A DNA stretch of 64,000 nt from Bacillota bacterium (lineage in GTDB: Bacteria; Bacillota; Clostridia; Christensenellales; SZUA-584), in contig JAEWBO010000024.1 in assembly GCA_023391105.1 (NCBI GenBank), positions 4,057-68,056 of the forward strand. The letters run 5' to 3'. Positions 34,204 to 43,594 of this stretch are shown here, in pieces (positions within the stretch are counted from its first letter, which is position 1; each line of letters opens with the position of its first letter). The notes under the pieces were generated by a model that was given only the letters and a program-made list of their open reading frames with translations, made no database searches and was not told the DNA's origin. A program made the translations under genes and the position numbers.

Positions 34204-35836
34204 AAAGATAATTGCCGCACTATCGGCATTTCTTATACTCGCTTTCAGTGCGTGCGGGCCGGACATACAGACGGAAACGGCACCCGAAACGATACCCCAG
34301 TATACGCTTCCGCCGGTTATAAAAGAGGCTGTTCCCACAACGGGCGGGGAGATCGTTTTTCCCGCGCCTCAGTTAAACCCGGTCGCGCTCAATCCGCTTA
34401 AGACGAAAAATGTTGAGCTTTATAATATGCTCTCGCTGATTTATGAACAACCGATTCGTATCGGTACGGACGGCAAAGCTCAGCCTGAGCTTGTGGAAAC
34501 GTGGGAAGTCGATGATACGGGCATGAATTGGACGTTTCATTTACGTAAAGGCGTGAAATGGCAGCATGATAAGGGTGAATTAACATCGGCGGATATTAAA
34601 TATACCATCGATCAGCTCATGCTATTAACCAATGAGGATTCGAACTATGTGCAAAACAAGGAGTTGATCGCAGCATGGACTGCGCCGGATGAATATACCA
34701 TACAGATCAGCCAAAACTCTCCCGGTTATGCCGCTGTTTATTTTATGACGTTTCCGGTACTGTGCAAAGCATATTGCGAATCAGAAAATATTGATACAGC
34801 TAAGCCGATAGGCACAGGTCCATATCATGTCACAGAATATGACATGATGGAGCAGGTCTCTTTTGAGGCAAACCCGTCCTGGTGGAAACAGGCGCCATAT
34901 ATACAAAAACTCACGGCCATATGCATTTCCGATCATGACGCTGAGATGAATCAGTTTGAACAGAACCTTTTGGACATTGTGACCACGTCGTCGCTCACCG
35001 TGGACACTTATCAGAAGTATCAGGAAATTGAATACAAGGACTACATGACGCAATACTATGATTGCCTTGTGCCCAACATGAGCGGTGTGTTCAGTGATGT
35101 CAACCTGCGCCAGGCCGTGGCCTATGCGCTGGACAAGCGTGAAGTTGTTTCGAAAGCATTGCTCGGGCATGCCGTGGCAACGGATTATCCCGTGTCGCCG
35201 GATTCTTATTTATCCGGCGGTTCGTCAAAAATTTATGAGTTCAACCAGCAAAAAGCCAAGGAACTGCTTGAACTTTCAGGATGGAAGGACCTGGACGAGG
35301 ATGCTCAGGCCGAGAAGGTGGAGGGCGATAATATCAGTGAGCTGACGGTTAATCTTTTGGTATTATCAAACAGTGAAGAGACATACAGGGTAGACGTGGC
35401 GCAGAATATTGCCTCACAGCTGCTGAAATGCGGGATGAGCGTTAATATTATCGAGAAGAAACCAGCGGATTATAAAACGAGTCTCGATAACGGCAATTTT
35501 GATTTGGCCTTATGCACGTTCTACATGGACATAAACCCTGATATCACGAATCTTGTGGGAACGGCCGGACGCCATAACTACGGAGGATTTTCAGATACCA
35601 TGCTGGACGGATTGCTAGCAAATTGTTCTGCAGCGCTCAGCGAGGATAAGATCAAAGAGGCGTATTCATCCATGGAAGATCAATTCCTTGCTCAAATGCC
35701 TCAGATCGGGCTTTATTTCAGGACAAATGCGCTGCTTTATAACGCATCGCTTAATATTTCGGATAATTTCCGCGACAGAAATTTGTTTTCTTCAATACCG
35801 CAATGGTTTATATTCGTTGAGGAACCGGAGGCATAA
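34193..35836 (+). CDS. Extracellular solute-binding lipoprotein, peptide/nickel family 5
   Basis: 547-residue OppA-type binding protein. Lipoprotein signal peptide with lipobox AFSAC (Cys21). The SBP_bac_5 pattern is visible: LVETWEVDDTGMNWTFHLRKGVKWQHDKG..., IGTGPY and LRQAVAYALDK. No permease or ATPase genes adjoin it, so it is an orphan receptor or works with a transporter encoded elsewhere. Its ATG lies inside the end of the transglycosylase gene. Confidence 0.9.
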   Translation: MNFKKIIAALSAFLILAFSACGPDIQTETAPETIPQYTLPPVIKEAVPTTGGEIVFPAPQLNPVALNPLKTKNVELYNMLSLIYEQPIRIGTDGKAQPELVETWEVDDTGMNWTFHLRKGVKWQHDKGELTSADIKYTIDQLMLLTNEDSNYVQNKELIAAWTAPDEYTIQISQNSPGYAAVYFMTFPVLCKAYCESENIDTAKPIGTGPYHVTEYDMMEQVSFEANPSWWKQAPYIQKLTAICISDHDAEMNQFEQNLLDIVTTSSLTVDTYQKYQEIEYKDYMTQYYDCLVPNMSGVFSDVNLRQAVAYALDKREVVSKALLGHAVATDYPVSPDSYLSGGSSKIYEFNQQKAKELLELSGWKDLDEDAQAEKVEGDNISELTVNLLVLSNSEETYRVDVAQNIASQLLKCGMSVNIIEKKPADYKTSLDNGNFDLALCTFYMDINPDITNLVGTAGRHNYGGFSDTMLDGLLANCSAALSEDKIKEAYSSMEDQFLAQMPQIGLYFRTNALLYNASLNISDNFRDRNLFSSIPQWFIFVEEPEA

Positions 35837-35837
35837 T

Positions 35838-36593
35838 GTGGATACGCGCATCACAAGCACTCAGAATGAATTTGTTAAGATGGCAAAAACACTGAAAACC
35901 AAAAAAGGGCGCAACAATCATGGCGCGTTTCTGGTGGAAGGTGAAAAATGCGTTCGCGAGCTCATGACGCACATGCCGGACATTTTAAGCAGCCTGATTG
36001 TCAGCAGTGCACAATACGATGACTTGACACAGCGGGCACTCAATATGGGGCGGCGCGTGTATGCCGTTGAAGAGCATGTGATGGCCGCCATAAGCGACTG
36101 CAAAACACCACAGGGCATCGCGGCGGTGGCTTTAAAACCGTTGCATTCAGATGTGAGCGGCGGGTTTATCGTGGCGCTGGACGGCGTGCAGGATCCGCAA
36201 AATGTAGGCACGATCATCCGGACAGCAGATGCGGCTGGATGCGCCTGTGTGGTGCTCTCGGAAGAAAGCGCAGATTGCTTTTCACCCAAAGCTGTGCGCG
36301 CATCGATGGGCAGCATATTTCATCTGCCCGTGTTATATGAAGATCTTGTGCTGTTTGCGTCAAAGCTCTTAACCCGCGGTTATCGAATTGCTTGTGCCGA
36401 TATCGAAGGCTCGGAGGATTATGACCTGGAAGCAGCAAGGACATGCCTTGTAATCGGCAACGAAGCGCGCGGTATGTCGCAGGACATGCTGGCGCTGTGC
36501 ACCGACCGCATACGTATACCCATGTACGGACAGGCCGAGAGCCTAAATGCCGCTGTGGCAGCGGGTATATTGATCTACAAAATACGGGCTTGA
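35838..36593 (+). CDS. SpoU-family tRNA/rRNA 2'-O-ribose methyltransferase (TrmH-like)
   Basis: 251 residues. N-terminal substrate-binding domain (about 1-95), then a SPOUT knot: ALDGVQDPQNVGTIIRTADAAG (motif 1), LVIGNEARGMS (motif 2) and IPMYGQAESLNAAVAAGIL (motif 3). Methylates a ribose in rRNA or tRNA; the target is unknown. Start GTG at 35838 with GGAGG 6 bases upstream, one base after the previous stop. Its stop codon overlaps the -35 box of the pheST promoter. Confidence 0.92.
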   Translation: MDTRITSTQNEFVKMAKTLKTKKGRNNHGAFLVEGEKCVRELMTHMPDILSSLIVSSAQYDDLTQRALNMGRRVYAVEEHVMAAISDCKTPQGIAAVALKPLHSDVSGGFIVALDGVQDPQNVGTIIRTADAAGCACVVLSEESADCFSPKAVRASMGSIFHLPVLYEDLVLFASKLLTRGYRIACADIEGSEDYDLEAARTCLVIGNEARGMSQDMLALCTDRIRIPMYGQAESLNAAVAAGILIYKIRA

Positions 36594-36619
36594 AAAGATT
36601 GGCTTCGCTGTGCTATAAT
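36590..36619 (+). promoter_or_regulatory. Sigma-A promoter of the pheST leader
   Basis: TTGAAA (36590-36595), 18 bases, TATAAT (36614-36619). The -35 box overlaps the stop codon of the methyltransferase gene. Confidence 0.8.
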
Positions 36620-36625
36620 GCGGAC

Positions 36626-36884
36626 ATTAAATGCAGTGAAGCCTGATAAGACCCATGCAGCTTGCAAGACAAATCACACCCCAAAAAGCGATACTTTTCG
36701 GGGACCCCGAAAGAGACGGATGCCCCGGCTGAAAGCGTCCGCTTGCATGCACGGAGGATATTCACAGGCCGAGCAGCCCTATTAAGGGCCGGGTCGTTCC
36801 GTTATGACGTTAACAGGCTTTGCGGACGCAAAGTGAATTTGGGTGGTACCGCGGACTTTCGCCCCAAGGCGAACGTCTTTTTTA
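36626..36884 (+). ncRNA. T-box leader specific for phenylalanine (pheST)
   Basis: tRNA-sensing transcription attenuator. Stem I base is GCCTG (36641-36645) / CAGGC (36765-36769); the specifier loop on the 3' side holds TTC (36761-36763), a Phe codon, opposite GATAAGA. The conserved T-box sequence TGGGTGGTACCGCGG is at 36840-36854, with the UGGU bulge that pairs with the uncharged tRNA 3' end. The terminator GACTTTCGCC / GGCGAACGTC (36854-36877) plus T6 ends it. Uncharged tRNA-Phe should favour readthrough into pheS and pheT. Confidence 0.93.
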
Positions 36885-36960
36885 TTTCCGGGACCCGATG
36901 TATAGTCGGTGAGTGGTGTGCTCGGAGCACCGCTCTTGTGTGAAAGGACAAGGAGATAGT

Positions 36961-37983
36961 ATGGAAAACGGATTAAGCGAATTACAAAAAAGCGCGCTGG
37001 AGCAGATCAAAAGCTGCTCGTCGGCGTCGGAAATCGAAGGGCTGCGCGTAAAGCTGCTCGGAAAGAAAGGCGAGTTGACGGCATCACTTCGCAGCATGAA
37101 GGATTTGCCCGAAGAAGAGCGTCCGCTGTTCGGTAAACGCGTCAACGAGGTCAGAGACGTGCTGACTAAGGCGCTGGAGGACAAGACCATTGATTTGAAG
37201 CGTATAGAGAAGGAAGAGCGGCTGGAGGCCGAAGCCATAGACATCACATTGCCGGGTAAAAAACGCGCCATCGGCGGTTTGCATCCGCTGACCCGCATCT
37301 ATTATGAATTGCGCGATATATTTGTGAGCATGGGCTTTTCCGTAATGGACGGCCCTGAGATCGAATATGATAAGTACAGCTTTGAGATGCTCAACATTCC
37401 CAAAGAACACCCCGCGCGCGACATGCAAGACACGTTTTATATAACGGAAGATATCGTTTTGCGCCCGCATACGTCTCCGGTGCAGATACGAACAATGCTG
37501 AGCCAGAAGCCGCCCATCCGCATGATCTGTCGGGGTCGTGTATACCGCAGCGACGATGTGGACGCCACGCATTCGCCCGTGTTCAATCAACTTGAAGGGT
37601 TGGTCATAGGGCGCGACATCAGCCTCTCGCATTTGAAGCACACGCTGGATTCCGTTCTGAAAGAGTTTTACGGCGAAGATACAAAAACGAAATTCAGACC
37701 GGGACATTTTCCGTTTACAGAGCCCAGCGCAGAGGTGGACGCAACGTGCGCCAAGTGCCACGGTAAGGGCTGCGGCGTTTGCAAGGGCACCGGTATGATC
37801 GAGGTTTTGGGCTGCGGCATGGTGCACCCAAGTGTGCTTCGAAACTGTGGCATTGATCCTGATGTATATTCGGGCTTTGCTTTCGGCATGGGGCTGGACA
37901 GATTGGCGACTATCAAATACGGCATCACGGATATCCGACTGCTCTTTGAGAACGACATTCGTTTTCTGTCTCAGTTCAAATAG
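36961..37983 (+). CDS. pheS: Phenylalanyl-tRNA synthetase alpha subunit
   Basis: Catalytic class II subunit, 340 residues. N-terminal coiled coil (about 1-90), then motif 2 region MICRGRVYRSDDVDATHSP, FHQ-like FNQLEG, and motif 3 FGMGLDRLA near the C-terminus. A CxKCHGKGCGVCKGTG-type cysteine segment (about residues 262-277) replaces the usual loop and may bind zinc. ATG at 36961 has AAGGAGA 4 bases upstream; longer in-frame versions run into the T-box region. pheT follows after 13 bases. Confidence 0.97.
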   Translation: MENGLSELQKSALEQIKSCSSASEIEGLRVKLLGKKGELTASLRSMKDLPEEERPLFGKRVNEVRDVLTKALEDKTIDLKRIEKEERLEAEAIDITLPGKKRAIGGLHPLTRIYYELRDIFVSMGFSVMDGPEIEYDKYSFEMLNIPKEHPARDMQDTFYITEDIVLRPHTSPVQIRTMLSQKPPIRMICRGRVYRSDDVDATHSPVFNQLEGLVIGRDISLSHLKHTLDSVLKEFYGEDTKTKFRPGHFPFTEPSAEVDATCAKCHGKGCGVCKGTGMIEVLGCGMVHPSVLRNCGIDPDVYSGFAFGMGLDRLATIKYGITDIRLLFENDIRFLSQFK

Positions 37984-37996
37984 GAGGAAAGAATAG

Positions 37997-40378
37997 ATGA
38001 AAGCACCATACAAATGGCTTCGTGATTATGTGGATTTGGATATTTCGCCCGAACAGCTTTCGCAGAGGCTGATTATGACAGGCAGTGCCGTGGACGGTTA
38101 CAATGAACTGGGTGCGGGGCTAGACAACGTGATTATTGGGCGGCTCGATTCCATCAAGCAGCATCCGGACGCGGATAAGCTTTCGGTATGCGAGGTCAAT
38201 ATTGGAACGGAAACGCTGCAGATCGTTTGCGGCGCAAAGAACATATTTGAAGGCGCACTTGTGCCTGTTGCGATGATCGGCGCTAGCTTGTCCAATGGCA
38301 TCAAAATAAGCAAGAGCAAGCTACGCGGCGTGTTCTCATTCGGTATGCTGTGTTCCGGCCAGGAGCTGGCCTTAAGCGCTGCGGATTATCCGGGCGCGGA
38401 TGTGGACGGCATTATGATTATTCGTGAAGAGGCAGCGCTCGGCACGCCGCTTCGCGAGCTGCTCGGGCTCAATGATACTGTGCTTGATATCGAGGTGGGC
38501 GCAAACCGGCCCGACTGTCTGTCGATGGTTGGCGTAGCACGCGAGTGCGCCGCATCGCTTGGAAAAGAACTGACACTGCCGGATACGAGTTATACAGAAA
38601 GCGGCGGAAGTATATTGGATTACGTAAAAGTAGAAGTGCGCGACAGCGACCTTTGTCCGAGATATATTGCGAGAGCCGTGAGAAACGTGAAGATCGGCCC
38701 GTCGCCCAAGTGGCTGAAAGACAGACTGTTGACGGCGGGCGTGCGCTCCATTAACAACATCGTGGATATCACAAATTTTGTGATGCTGGAAACGGGGCAG
38801 CCGATGCACGCGTTTGATCATACGGACATACGCGGCAACCAAATTATTGTAAGACGCGCCGAGGACAACGAAACGATTACAACGTTGGATTCAAAAGTGC
38901 GGACGCTCTCAAACGACATGCTGATGATCTGCGATGCTCAGGGGACAATCGGCATTGCGGGCGTGATGGGCGGAGAGAATTCAGAGATAAAAGAAAATAC
39001 CACGACGGTTATTTTTGAGGCCGCAAAATTCATCCAGAGCAACGTGCGGCGTACTGCCAGATCACTGGGCTTACAGACAGAATCGGCTATGCGCTTTTCA
39101 AAGGGAATTGACGCGGCAGGATGCAAAACAGCGATGGACAGAGCGCTGCATCTCGTCGAGCAGCTTGGCTGCGGTGAGATCGTTTCGGGTGAAATCGATA
39201 TTCTGTCAACTGATTTGTCGCCACGAAAAGTGACTGTGGAAGCGGATAAAATCAATGCCAAGCTGGGTACGGACATTGCGCCGCAGACCATGGCGGATTT
39301 ATTAAACCGCGTCTTTATTCCGACCAAGCTGGACGGTAAGACGCTTGTGTGCGATATTCCGAGCTTCCGCGGTGATATCTCCTTGGGCGAGGACTTAGCG
39401 GAAGAGGTAGCGCGTATGTACGGATACGATAACATACCGGCTATGGAGATGGTGGGTGAGGTCACACGCGGTGTCATTTCCGAGGAAGAAAAGGCGATCG
39501 ACAAAGCACGAAATAATCTCAGAGGCCTTGGCTGCTACGAGTGCGTGACGTATTCATTCGGCTCCATCTCTGATATTGAGAAGCTGGGTGTCGAAAAGCT
39601 GCGCGACGCCGTTAAGATCATTAATCCGCTTGGTGACGATCAGGCCTATATGCGCACATCACCTGTGCCTGATATGTTAAAAGTCGTGGCAAACAACATC
39701 AACAAAAAGGTGCCGGATATCCGGCTGTTTGAGTCGGGTCACATTTATTTGCGGTCGGATGATGCCAAGGAATTACCGGAAGAACGCAAATACATCTGTA
39801 TTGCTCTGTGCGGCGGCGATGAGGATTTCTTCTCGCTAAAAGGTGTTCTGGAAAACCTGTTCGACGCATTCGGCATGAAGAATCTGCGCTATATGAATGA
39901 GGCGGCAGACTATTATCATCCGGGAAGGAAAGCGTCTGTTTACGCAGGCGGCAGCAAGGTTGGTGAGTTCGGTGAAATTTATCCCGATGTGGCCGAGGCC
40001 TTTGGTATCAGCCGACGTGTTTATGTGGCGGAGCTTGGGCTCAAAGCGCTTTGTGACGCCGCGGATGATGTGGTCAAATATGAACCTCTGCCCAAGTTTC
40101 CTGCAGTTGAAAGGGATATTGCCTTGATCGCTAATGCTGATGTGACATCCGGCAGCCTACTAGAATGTATTCGAGAGAATGCCGGTGAATTTTTCGAGAA
40201 AGCGTCGCTATTCGATGTGTATATGGGTGAAAAGCTCGGAAAAGACAAAAAGAGTCTTGCTTACAACATCGTATTCCGTGCAAAGGACCGCACTTTGATG
40301 GATGAAGAGGTGAATGCGGCAAGAGATGCCATTGTGGCAGCTGTGGGACGTGAATTCGGTGCGAAGTTGCGCGAATAA
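37997..40378 (+). CDS. pheT: Phenylalanyl-tRNA synthetase beta subunit
   Basis: 793 residues, normal length. N-terminal tRNA-binding EMAP-like domain (about 40-150: HPDADKLSVCEV), B3/B4 editing domain, B5 domain, a degenerate class II core (DIRLFESGHIY), and the C-terminal anticodon-binding FDX-ACB domain (PAVERDIALIA... AYNIVFRAKDRTL). AGGAGG-type site 9 bases upstream. Forms the alpha2beta2 enzyme with PheS. Confidence 0.97.
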   Translation: MKAPYKWLRDYVDLDISPEQLSQRLIMTGSAVDGYNELGAGLDNVIIGRLDSIKQHPDADKLSVCEVNIGTETLQIVCGAKNIFEGALVPVAMIGASLSNGIKISKSKLRGVFSFGMLCSGQELALSAADYPGADVDGIMIIREEAALGTPLRELLGLNDTVLDIEVGANRPDCLSMVGVARECAASLGKELTLPDTSYTESGGSILDYVKVEVRDSDLCPRYIARAVRNVKIGPSPKWLKDRLLTAGVRSINNIVDITNFVMLETGQPMHAFDHTDIRGNQIIVRRAEDNETITTLDSKVRTLSNDMLMICDAQGTIGIAGVMGGENSEIKENTTTVIFEAAKFIQSNVRRTARSLGLQTESAMRFSKGIDAAGCKTAMDRALHLVEQLGCGEIVSGEIDILSTDLSPRKVTVEADKINAKLGTDIAPQTMADLLNRVFIPTKLDGKTLVCDIPSFRGDISLGEDLAEEVARMYGYDNIPAMEMVGEVTRGVISEEEKAIDKARNNLRGLGCYECVTYSFGSISDIEKLGVEKLRDAVKIINPLGDDQAYMRTSPVPDMLKVVANNINKKVPDIRLFESGHIYLRSDDAKELPEERKYICIALCGGDEDFFSLKGVLENLFDAFGMKNLRYMNEAADYYHPGRKASVYAGGSKVGEFGEIYPDVAEAFGISRRVYVAELGLKALCDAADDVVKYEPLPKFPAVERDIALIANADVTSGSLLECIRENAGEFFEKASLFDVYMGEKLGKDKKSLAYNIVFRAKDRTLMDEEVNAARDAIVAAVGREFGAKLRE

Positions 40379-40423
40379 TCGTGCTTTTTGGTATCAGTGG
40401 TACTATATTTTGTGTTATGGTTA

Positions 40424-40452
40424 TTGAAATATTCTTTATCTTGATATATAAT
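40424..40452 (+). promoter_or_regulatory. Sigma-A promoter of zapA
   Basis: TTGAAA (40424-40429), 17 bases, TATAAT (40447-40452), 35 bases before the ATG. Confidence 0.75.
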
Positions 40453-40487
40453 ATTGCTATAATATAGTATCGGGGTGTTGGACTTAT

Positions 40488-40841
40488 ATGGAAAAGACAC
40501 GGACTATGGTTAAAATTTGCGGCAAAGAGTATGTGATGGCCGGCTTTGAGAGCGAGGAGTATATTCACCGAGTCGCCATTTATGTTGACCGCAAAATGAC
40601 GGAGCTTAAGAATCAATACATTAATTTGAATCCCAACACGCTTTCCGTGCTGGCAGCCATTAATGTTGCGGACGATCTGATAAAGCTTCAGGAGCAATTT
40701 GATGCACTCAGCAAGGACTATGCGGATATGAGTGAAGAATTGAAGAAGCTCAAAATCGGCGCTACCATAGACAAGGAGCACCGGTCCAATGTGTCTGCAA
40801 TAAAGAAAGAAAAAAGCCAGCTGTTTGACGGGTACAAATAG
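40488..40841 (+). CDS. zapA: Cell division protein ZapA
   Basis: 117 residues. The N-terminal ZapA globular part (KICGKEYVMAGFESEEYIHRVA, a beta-hairpin and helix) is followed by a long coiled-coil helix. ZapA binds FtsZ and bundles protofilaments at the division ring. Usually found downstream of pheT in clostridia, as here, but with its own promoter and terminator. Confidence 0.88.
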   Translation: MEKTRTMVKICGKEYVMAGFESEEYIHRVAIYVDRKMTELKNQYINLNPNTLSVLAAINVADDLIKLQEQFDALSKDYADMSEELKKLKIGATIDKEHRSNVSAIKKEKSQLFDGYK

Positions 40842-40860
40842 TTTTCGGTTTTCGGATTGA

Positions 40861-40893
40861 TAAGCGTGCCTGTTTGGTGCGCTTATTTTTTGC
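40861..40893 (+). terminator. Terminator after zapA
   Basis: TAAGCGTGCC (40861-40870) / GGTGCGCTTA (two wobble pairs), followed by TTTTTT. Confidence 0.75.
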
Positions 40894-40989
40894 GATAAGA
40901 GCGCAAGTTTACAGTTTCGACATAATGATCGGTTGAAAACTTGTCTTATTGTCTTTATACTGGAGATAACAAAGAATGGGAGTGCACGA

Positions 40990-41706
40990 ATGAACCCTTT
41001 AAGTCATTTATATAATGGTGATATTCAAGGTTTTTTACTTAGTCTGCTTTTTATTTTACCTGCAATCGTGATCGCACTGTCTTTTCATGAAGCGGCACAT
41101 GCGTGGATGGCAAACAAAATGGGCGATCCGACGGCCAAGAATTTAGGACGCATAAGCCTTGATCCAACCAGACATTTTGATTTGTTTGGTTTTATTTCTT
41201 TTATATTGATCGGCTTTGGATGGGGCAAGCCCGTGCAGACCAACGCTAGGAACTATTATAACTACAAAAAAGCAAATGTGCTTGTGGCTCTTTCCGGGGT
41301 AACAATGAACTTGCTCATTGCGCTTGTGGTATTGATCGCTATTTGCGTGCTGATAATGACGGGCGTTTTTATGAGTGTTATCCCAAGGTATTTGCTCTAC
41401 TCAGGATTTCAGGTCGCCTTTTCTGATATTGTTCATACCATTTTGTTTTATATTGTGAGCCTTAACCTAACGCTTTGCTTTTTTAATCTGATTCCAATTC
41501 CGCCTCTTGACGGTCATCATCTAGTGAAAGGCTTTATTGCAAGAAAGAGCCCTGGCTTCTATTTGAACTATCAAAGGTATGGATTCATCGCATTGCTTCT
41601 TCTGCTTTTTGTCACACCGCTGGGGGATTATCTTGGACAGCTCGTGTTACTTATCATAAGAGCAGTTGCTTCGTTGTTCGGCGTGCCGTTTGTGGTGCTT
41701 TATTAG
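40990..41706 (+). CDS. Site-2 protease-type M50 metallopeptidase
   Basis: 238-residue intramembrane zinc protease of the YwhC/FtsH-like group. HEAAH (His33, Glu34, His37) lies in the first helix; the third ligand is Asp174 in PPLDGHH. About five membrane helices. ATG at 40990 with GGGAG 7 bases upstream. scpA starts 4 bases after the stop; the M50-scpA-scpB order is common in Clostridia. Natural substrates are unknown. Confidence 0.9.
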   Translation: MNPLSHLYNGDIQGFLLSLLFILPAIVIALSFHEAAHAWMANKMGDPTAKNLGRISLDPTRHFDLFGFISFILIGFGWGKPVQTNARNYYNYKKANVLVALSGVTMNLLIALVVLIAICVLIMTGVFMSVIPRYLLYSGFQVAFSDIVHTILFYIVSLNLTLCFFNLIPIPPLDGHHLVKGFIARKSPGFYLNYQRYGFIALLLLLFVTPLGDYLGQLVLLIIRAVASLFGVPFVVLY

Positions 41707-41710
41707 AAAT

Positions 41711-42454
41711 ATGATGGATATTGAATACAAGGTTCAAATTGAACAGTTTGAGGGTCCGCTGGATCTGCTGCTGCACCTGATCGGACGTGCGCGTATCGAT
41801 ATAGAGCAGATTTTTGTGTCTAAAGTGACGGGCCAATATCTTGACTACATTGCGGATATCCCCGCGCTTTCCATGGATCGGGCCAGTGAGTTCATCGAGA
41901 TGGCCGCGACGCTTGTTTATATCAAATCACGCATGATACTGCCATCTGAACCGATAGAAGAGGAAGGCGAGGAAGACCCCGAGCAGGAGCTGATAGAACG
42001 CCTCAAAGCATACAAGATTTTCAAGGATGCGTCGCTTGTACTTAAAGAGCGTGAAACCGCAGGGCTCGATGTGTATTACAAGCTGCCCGAAGAAATATCG
42101 TTTGGGGAAGAAAAGTGGGAGATCGAGCAGATCACGCTGGACAGCCTGTGCGAGGCTTACCGTGAAGTGCTCATGAGACTGCCTGACGCGAAATACGAAC
42201 GCGTTGAAGAGGTGCAAATACATAAGGACTTATTCACGGTCAAGGAGCGCACACGATACATCATGCGGACGCTAAGCCATTTGGGCAGTGCATCTTTCTT
42301 TTCGCTGTTTGCTCAGAGCCGTACCCGGCTCGAAGTCGCTGTGACTTTTTTGGCTCTGCTTGACCTTATCCACAAAAATCTTGTATCGATTCAGCAGGAA
42401 GAGTGCTATCAGGATATTATTATCACCAAGAAAAGCGAGGTTGCCGCGGTTTGA
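41711..42454 (+). CDS. scpA: Segregation and condensation protein A
   Basis: Kleisin subunit of the SMC-ScpAB complex that organises the chromosome, 247 residues. The N-terminal FEGPLDLLLHLI motif binds the SMC neck; the C-terminal winged helix (TFLALLDLIH) binds the SMC head. ATG at 41711 or 41714; no strong Shine-Dalgarno, so coupling to the upstream gene is likely. Its stop overlaps the scpB start. Confidence 0.95.
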   Translation: MMDIEYKVQIEQFEGPLDLLLHLIGRARIDIEQIFVSKVTGQYLDYIADIPALSMDRASEFIEMAATLVYIKSRMILPSEPIEEEGEEDPEQELIERLKAYKIFKDASLVLKERETAGLDVYYKLPEEISFGEEKWEIEQITLDSLCEAYREVLMRLPDAKYERVEEVQIHKDLFTVKERTRYIMRTLSHLGSASFFSLFAQSRTRLEVAVTFLALLDLIHKNLVSIQQEECYQDIIITKKSEVAAV

Positions 42455-42969
42455 GTGAAAAGGAGATCTTAAACATACTTGAGAGTATTCTCTTCGTATC
42501 AGGAGATGCTGTGGATTTATCCGAGCTGGCCGCAGCGCTTGAGATAGACGTTGATGCTCTAAAAGAAGCTGTCGACAGACTCATTAAGCAAAAGCAAGAA
42601 GAAGAAGCCGGAATACTCTTATCCCGCGTGGATGATAAGCTTCAGCTGTGCTCCAATATGGCATATGCGTCCTATATTGAAAAAGTGCTTCAGCCGATAA
42701 AAAAATCACGGTTGTCGCAGTCAATGCTCGAAACGCTTGCCATTATTGCTTATAAGCAGCCGATTACACGCTTCGAAATCGAGCAAATACGCGGTGTAAA
42801 AAGCAATTACTCCGTGGCAACGTTAATAGAAAAAGGGCTGATCCTGCGGGCAGGCCGGAAGAAAGCGCTGGGAAATCCTATGCTTTACACCACAAGCGAC
42901 GAGTTCTTAAGGCATTTCCAGCTTCGGTCTTTGGACGATTTACCCGAAATCAGCGATGCGGATCAATGA
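42451..42969 (+). CDS. scpB: Segregation and condensation protein B
   Basis: 172 residues with two winged-helix domains; a dimer binds ScpA. The signature SQSMLETLAIIAYKQPITRFEIEQIRG is split here by position only: residues about 85-110. Start TTG at 42451 overlaps the scpA stop by 4 bases (TTGA). Shorter than some ScpBs but complete. Confidence 0.94.
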   Translation: MSEKEILNILESILFVSGDAVDLSELAAALEIDVDALKEAVDRLIKQKQEEEAGILLSRVDDKLQLCSNMAYASYIEKVLQPIKKSRLSQSMLETLAIIAYKQPITRFEIEQIRGVKSNYSVATLIEKGLILRAGRKKALGNPMLYTTSDEFLRHFQLRSLDDLPEISDADQ

Positions 42970-43031
42970 ATTTATTTCACTAATTAGATAATAATAACAA
43001 CGTCGATTCTTAAACGGGAGGCGTTGTTTTT

Positions 43032-43589
43032 ATTATTGCCGTTTTCATAGCCGCAATCGTCATTATATCGTTATTCGCGGTAAAAATTAAAGCAACAGTT
43101 AATTTTCGTCACAACCGGATTAAAGGCGTTATGACATGGCTTGGCATACCCTTGTTTCGCAGGGAATTTGTTTTCAGACGTGATAAAGATACATTTCTGA
43201 CGCTGTATGGCATACAAAAACGGGGAGAAAAGCTTGTTCTTTCGCTGGATGACTTAATAAGACTTTTCACGCCGAAGAAAGAAGAAAAAAAGACAAATAC
43301 GAAGGAAGCCCTGACATATATCCATTCGAAAGCCGTTTACGATATAAACATTAAATTTGTAGTTGGCACGGGAGATGCCAGCTTAACCGCGCTGTCATGC
43401 GGTCTTCTTCAGATCGTCCTCGGGACGCTTTATGCCATGCGTAAAAATCCGAGGATAAAGATGAAAGCAATTGTTTTGCCGGAGTTTTCAAAACAGACAC
43501 TTTGCTTTGAATCAGATTGCATAATCAAAGTATCTCCGGTAAATATTATGATTGGGTATATGATCCACAAAAAAATATTTAGGCGGTGA
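43032..43589 (+). CDS. DUF2953 family membrane protein with no canonical start codon
   Basis: About 185 residues. An N-terminal membrane helix (IIAVFIAAIVIISLFAV) is followed by a beta-rich domain containing the family motif GTGDASLTAL. The first ATG in frame (43131) comes after that helix and has no ribosome site. The frame is open from the stop at 43011, and AACGGGAGG (43014-43021) sits just upstream, but no ATG, GTG or TTG in frame follows it. The best initiator is ATT at 43032 (or 43035). Either a rare ATT start, as in infC, or a base change or sequencing error in a GTG near 43026. DUF2953 genes usually sit between scpB and ytfJ in Clostridia, as here. Role unknown. Confidence 0.65.
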   Translation: MIAVFIAAIVIISLFAVKIKATVNFRHNRIKGVMTWLGIPLFRREFVFRRDKDTFLTLYGIQKRGEKLVLSLDDLIRLFTPKKEEKKTNTKEALTYIHSKAVYDINIKFVVGTGDASLTALSCGLLQIVLGTLYAMRKNPRIKMKAIVLPEFSKQTLCFESDCIIKVSPVNIMIGYMIHKKIFRR

Positions 43590-43594
43590 TTTTT

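Noticed and set aside
36662..36943. 93-codon frame in the pheST leader
   Set aside because: The region folds as a T-box riboswitch; the frame has no ribosome site.
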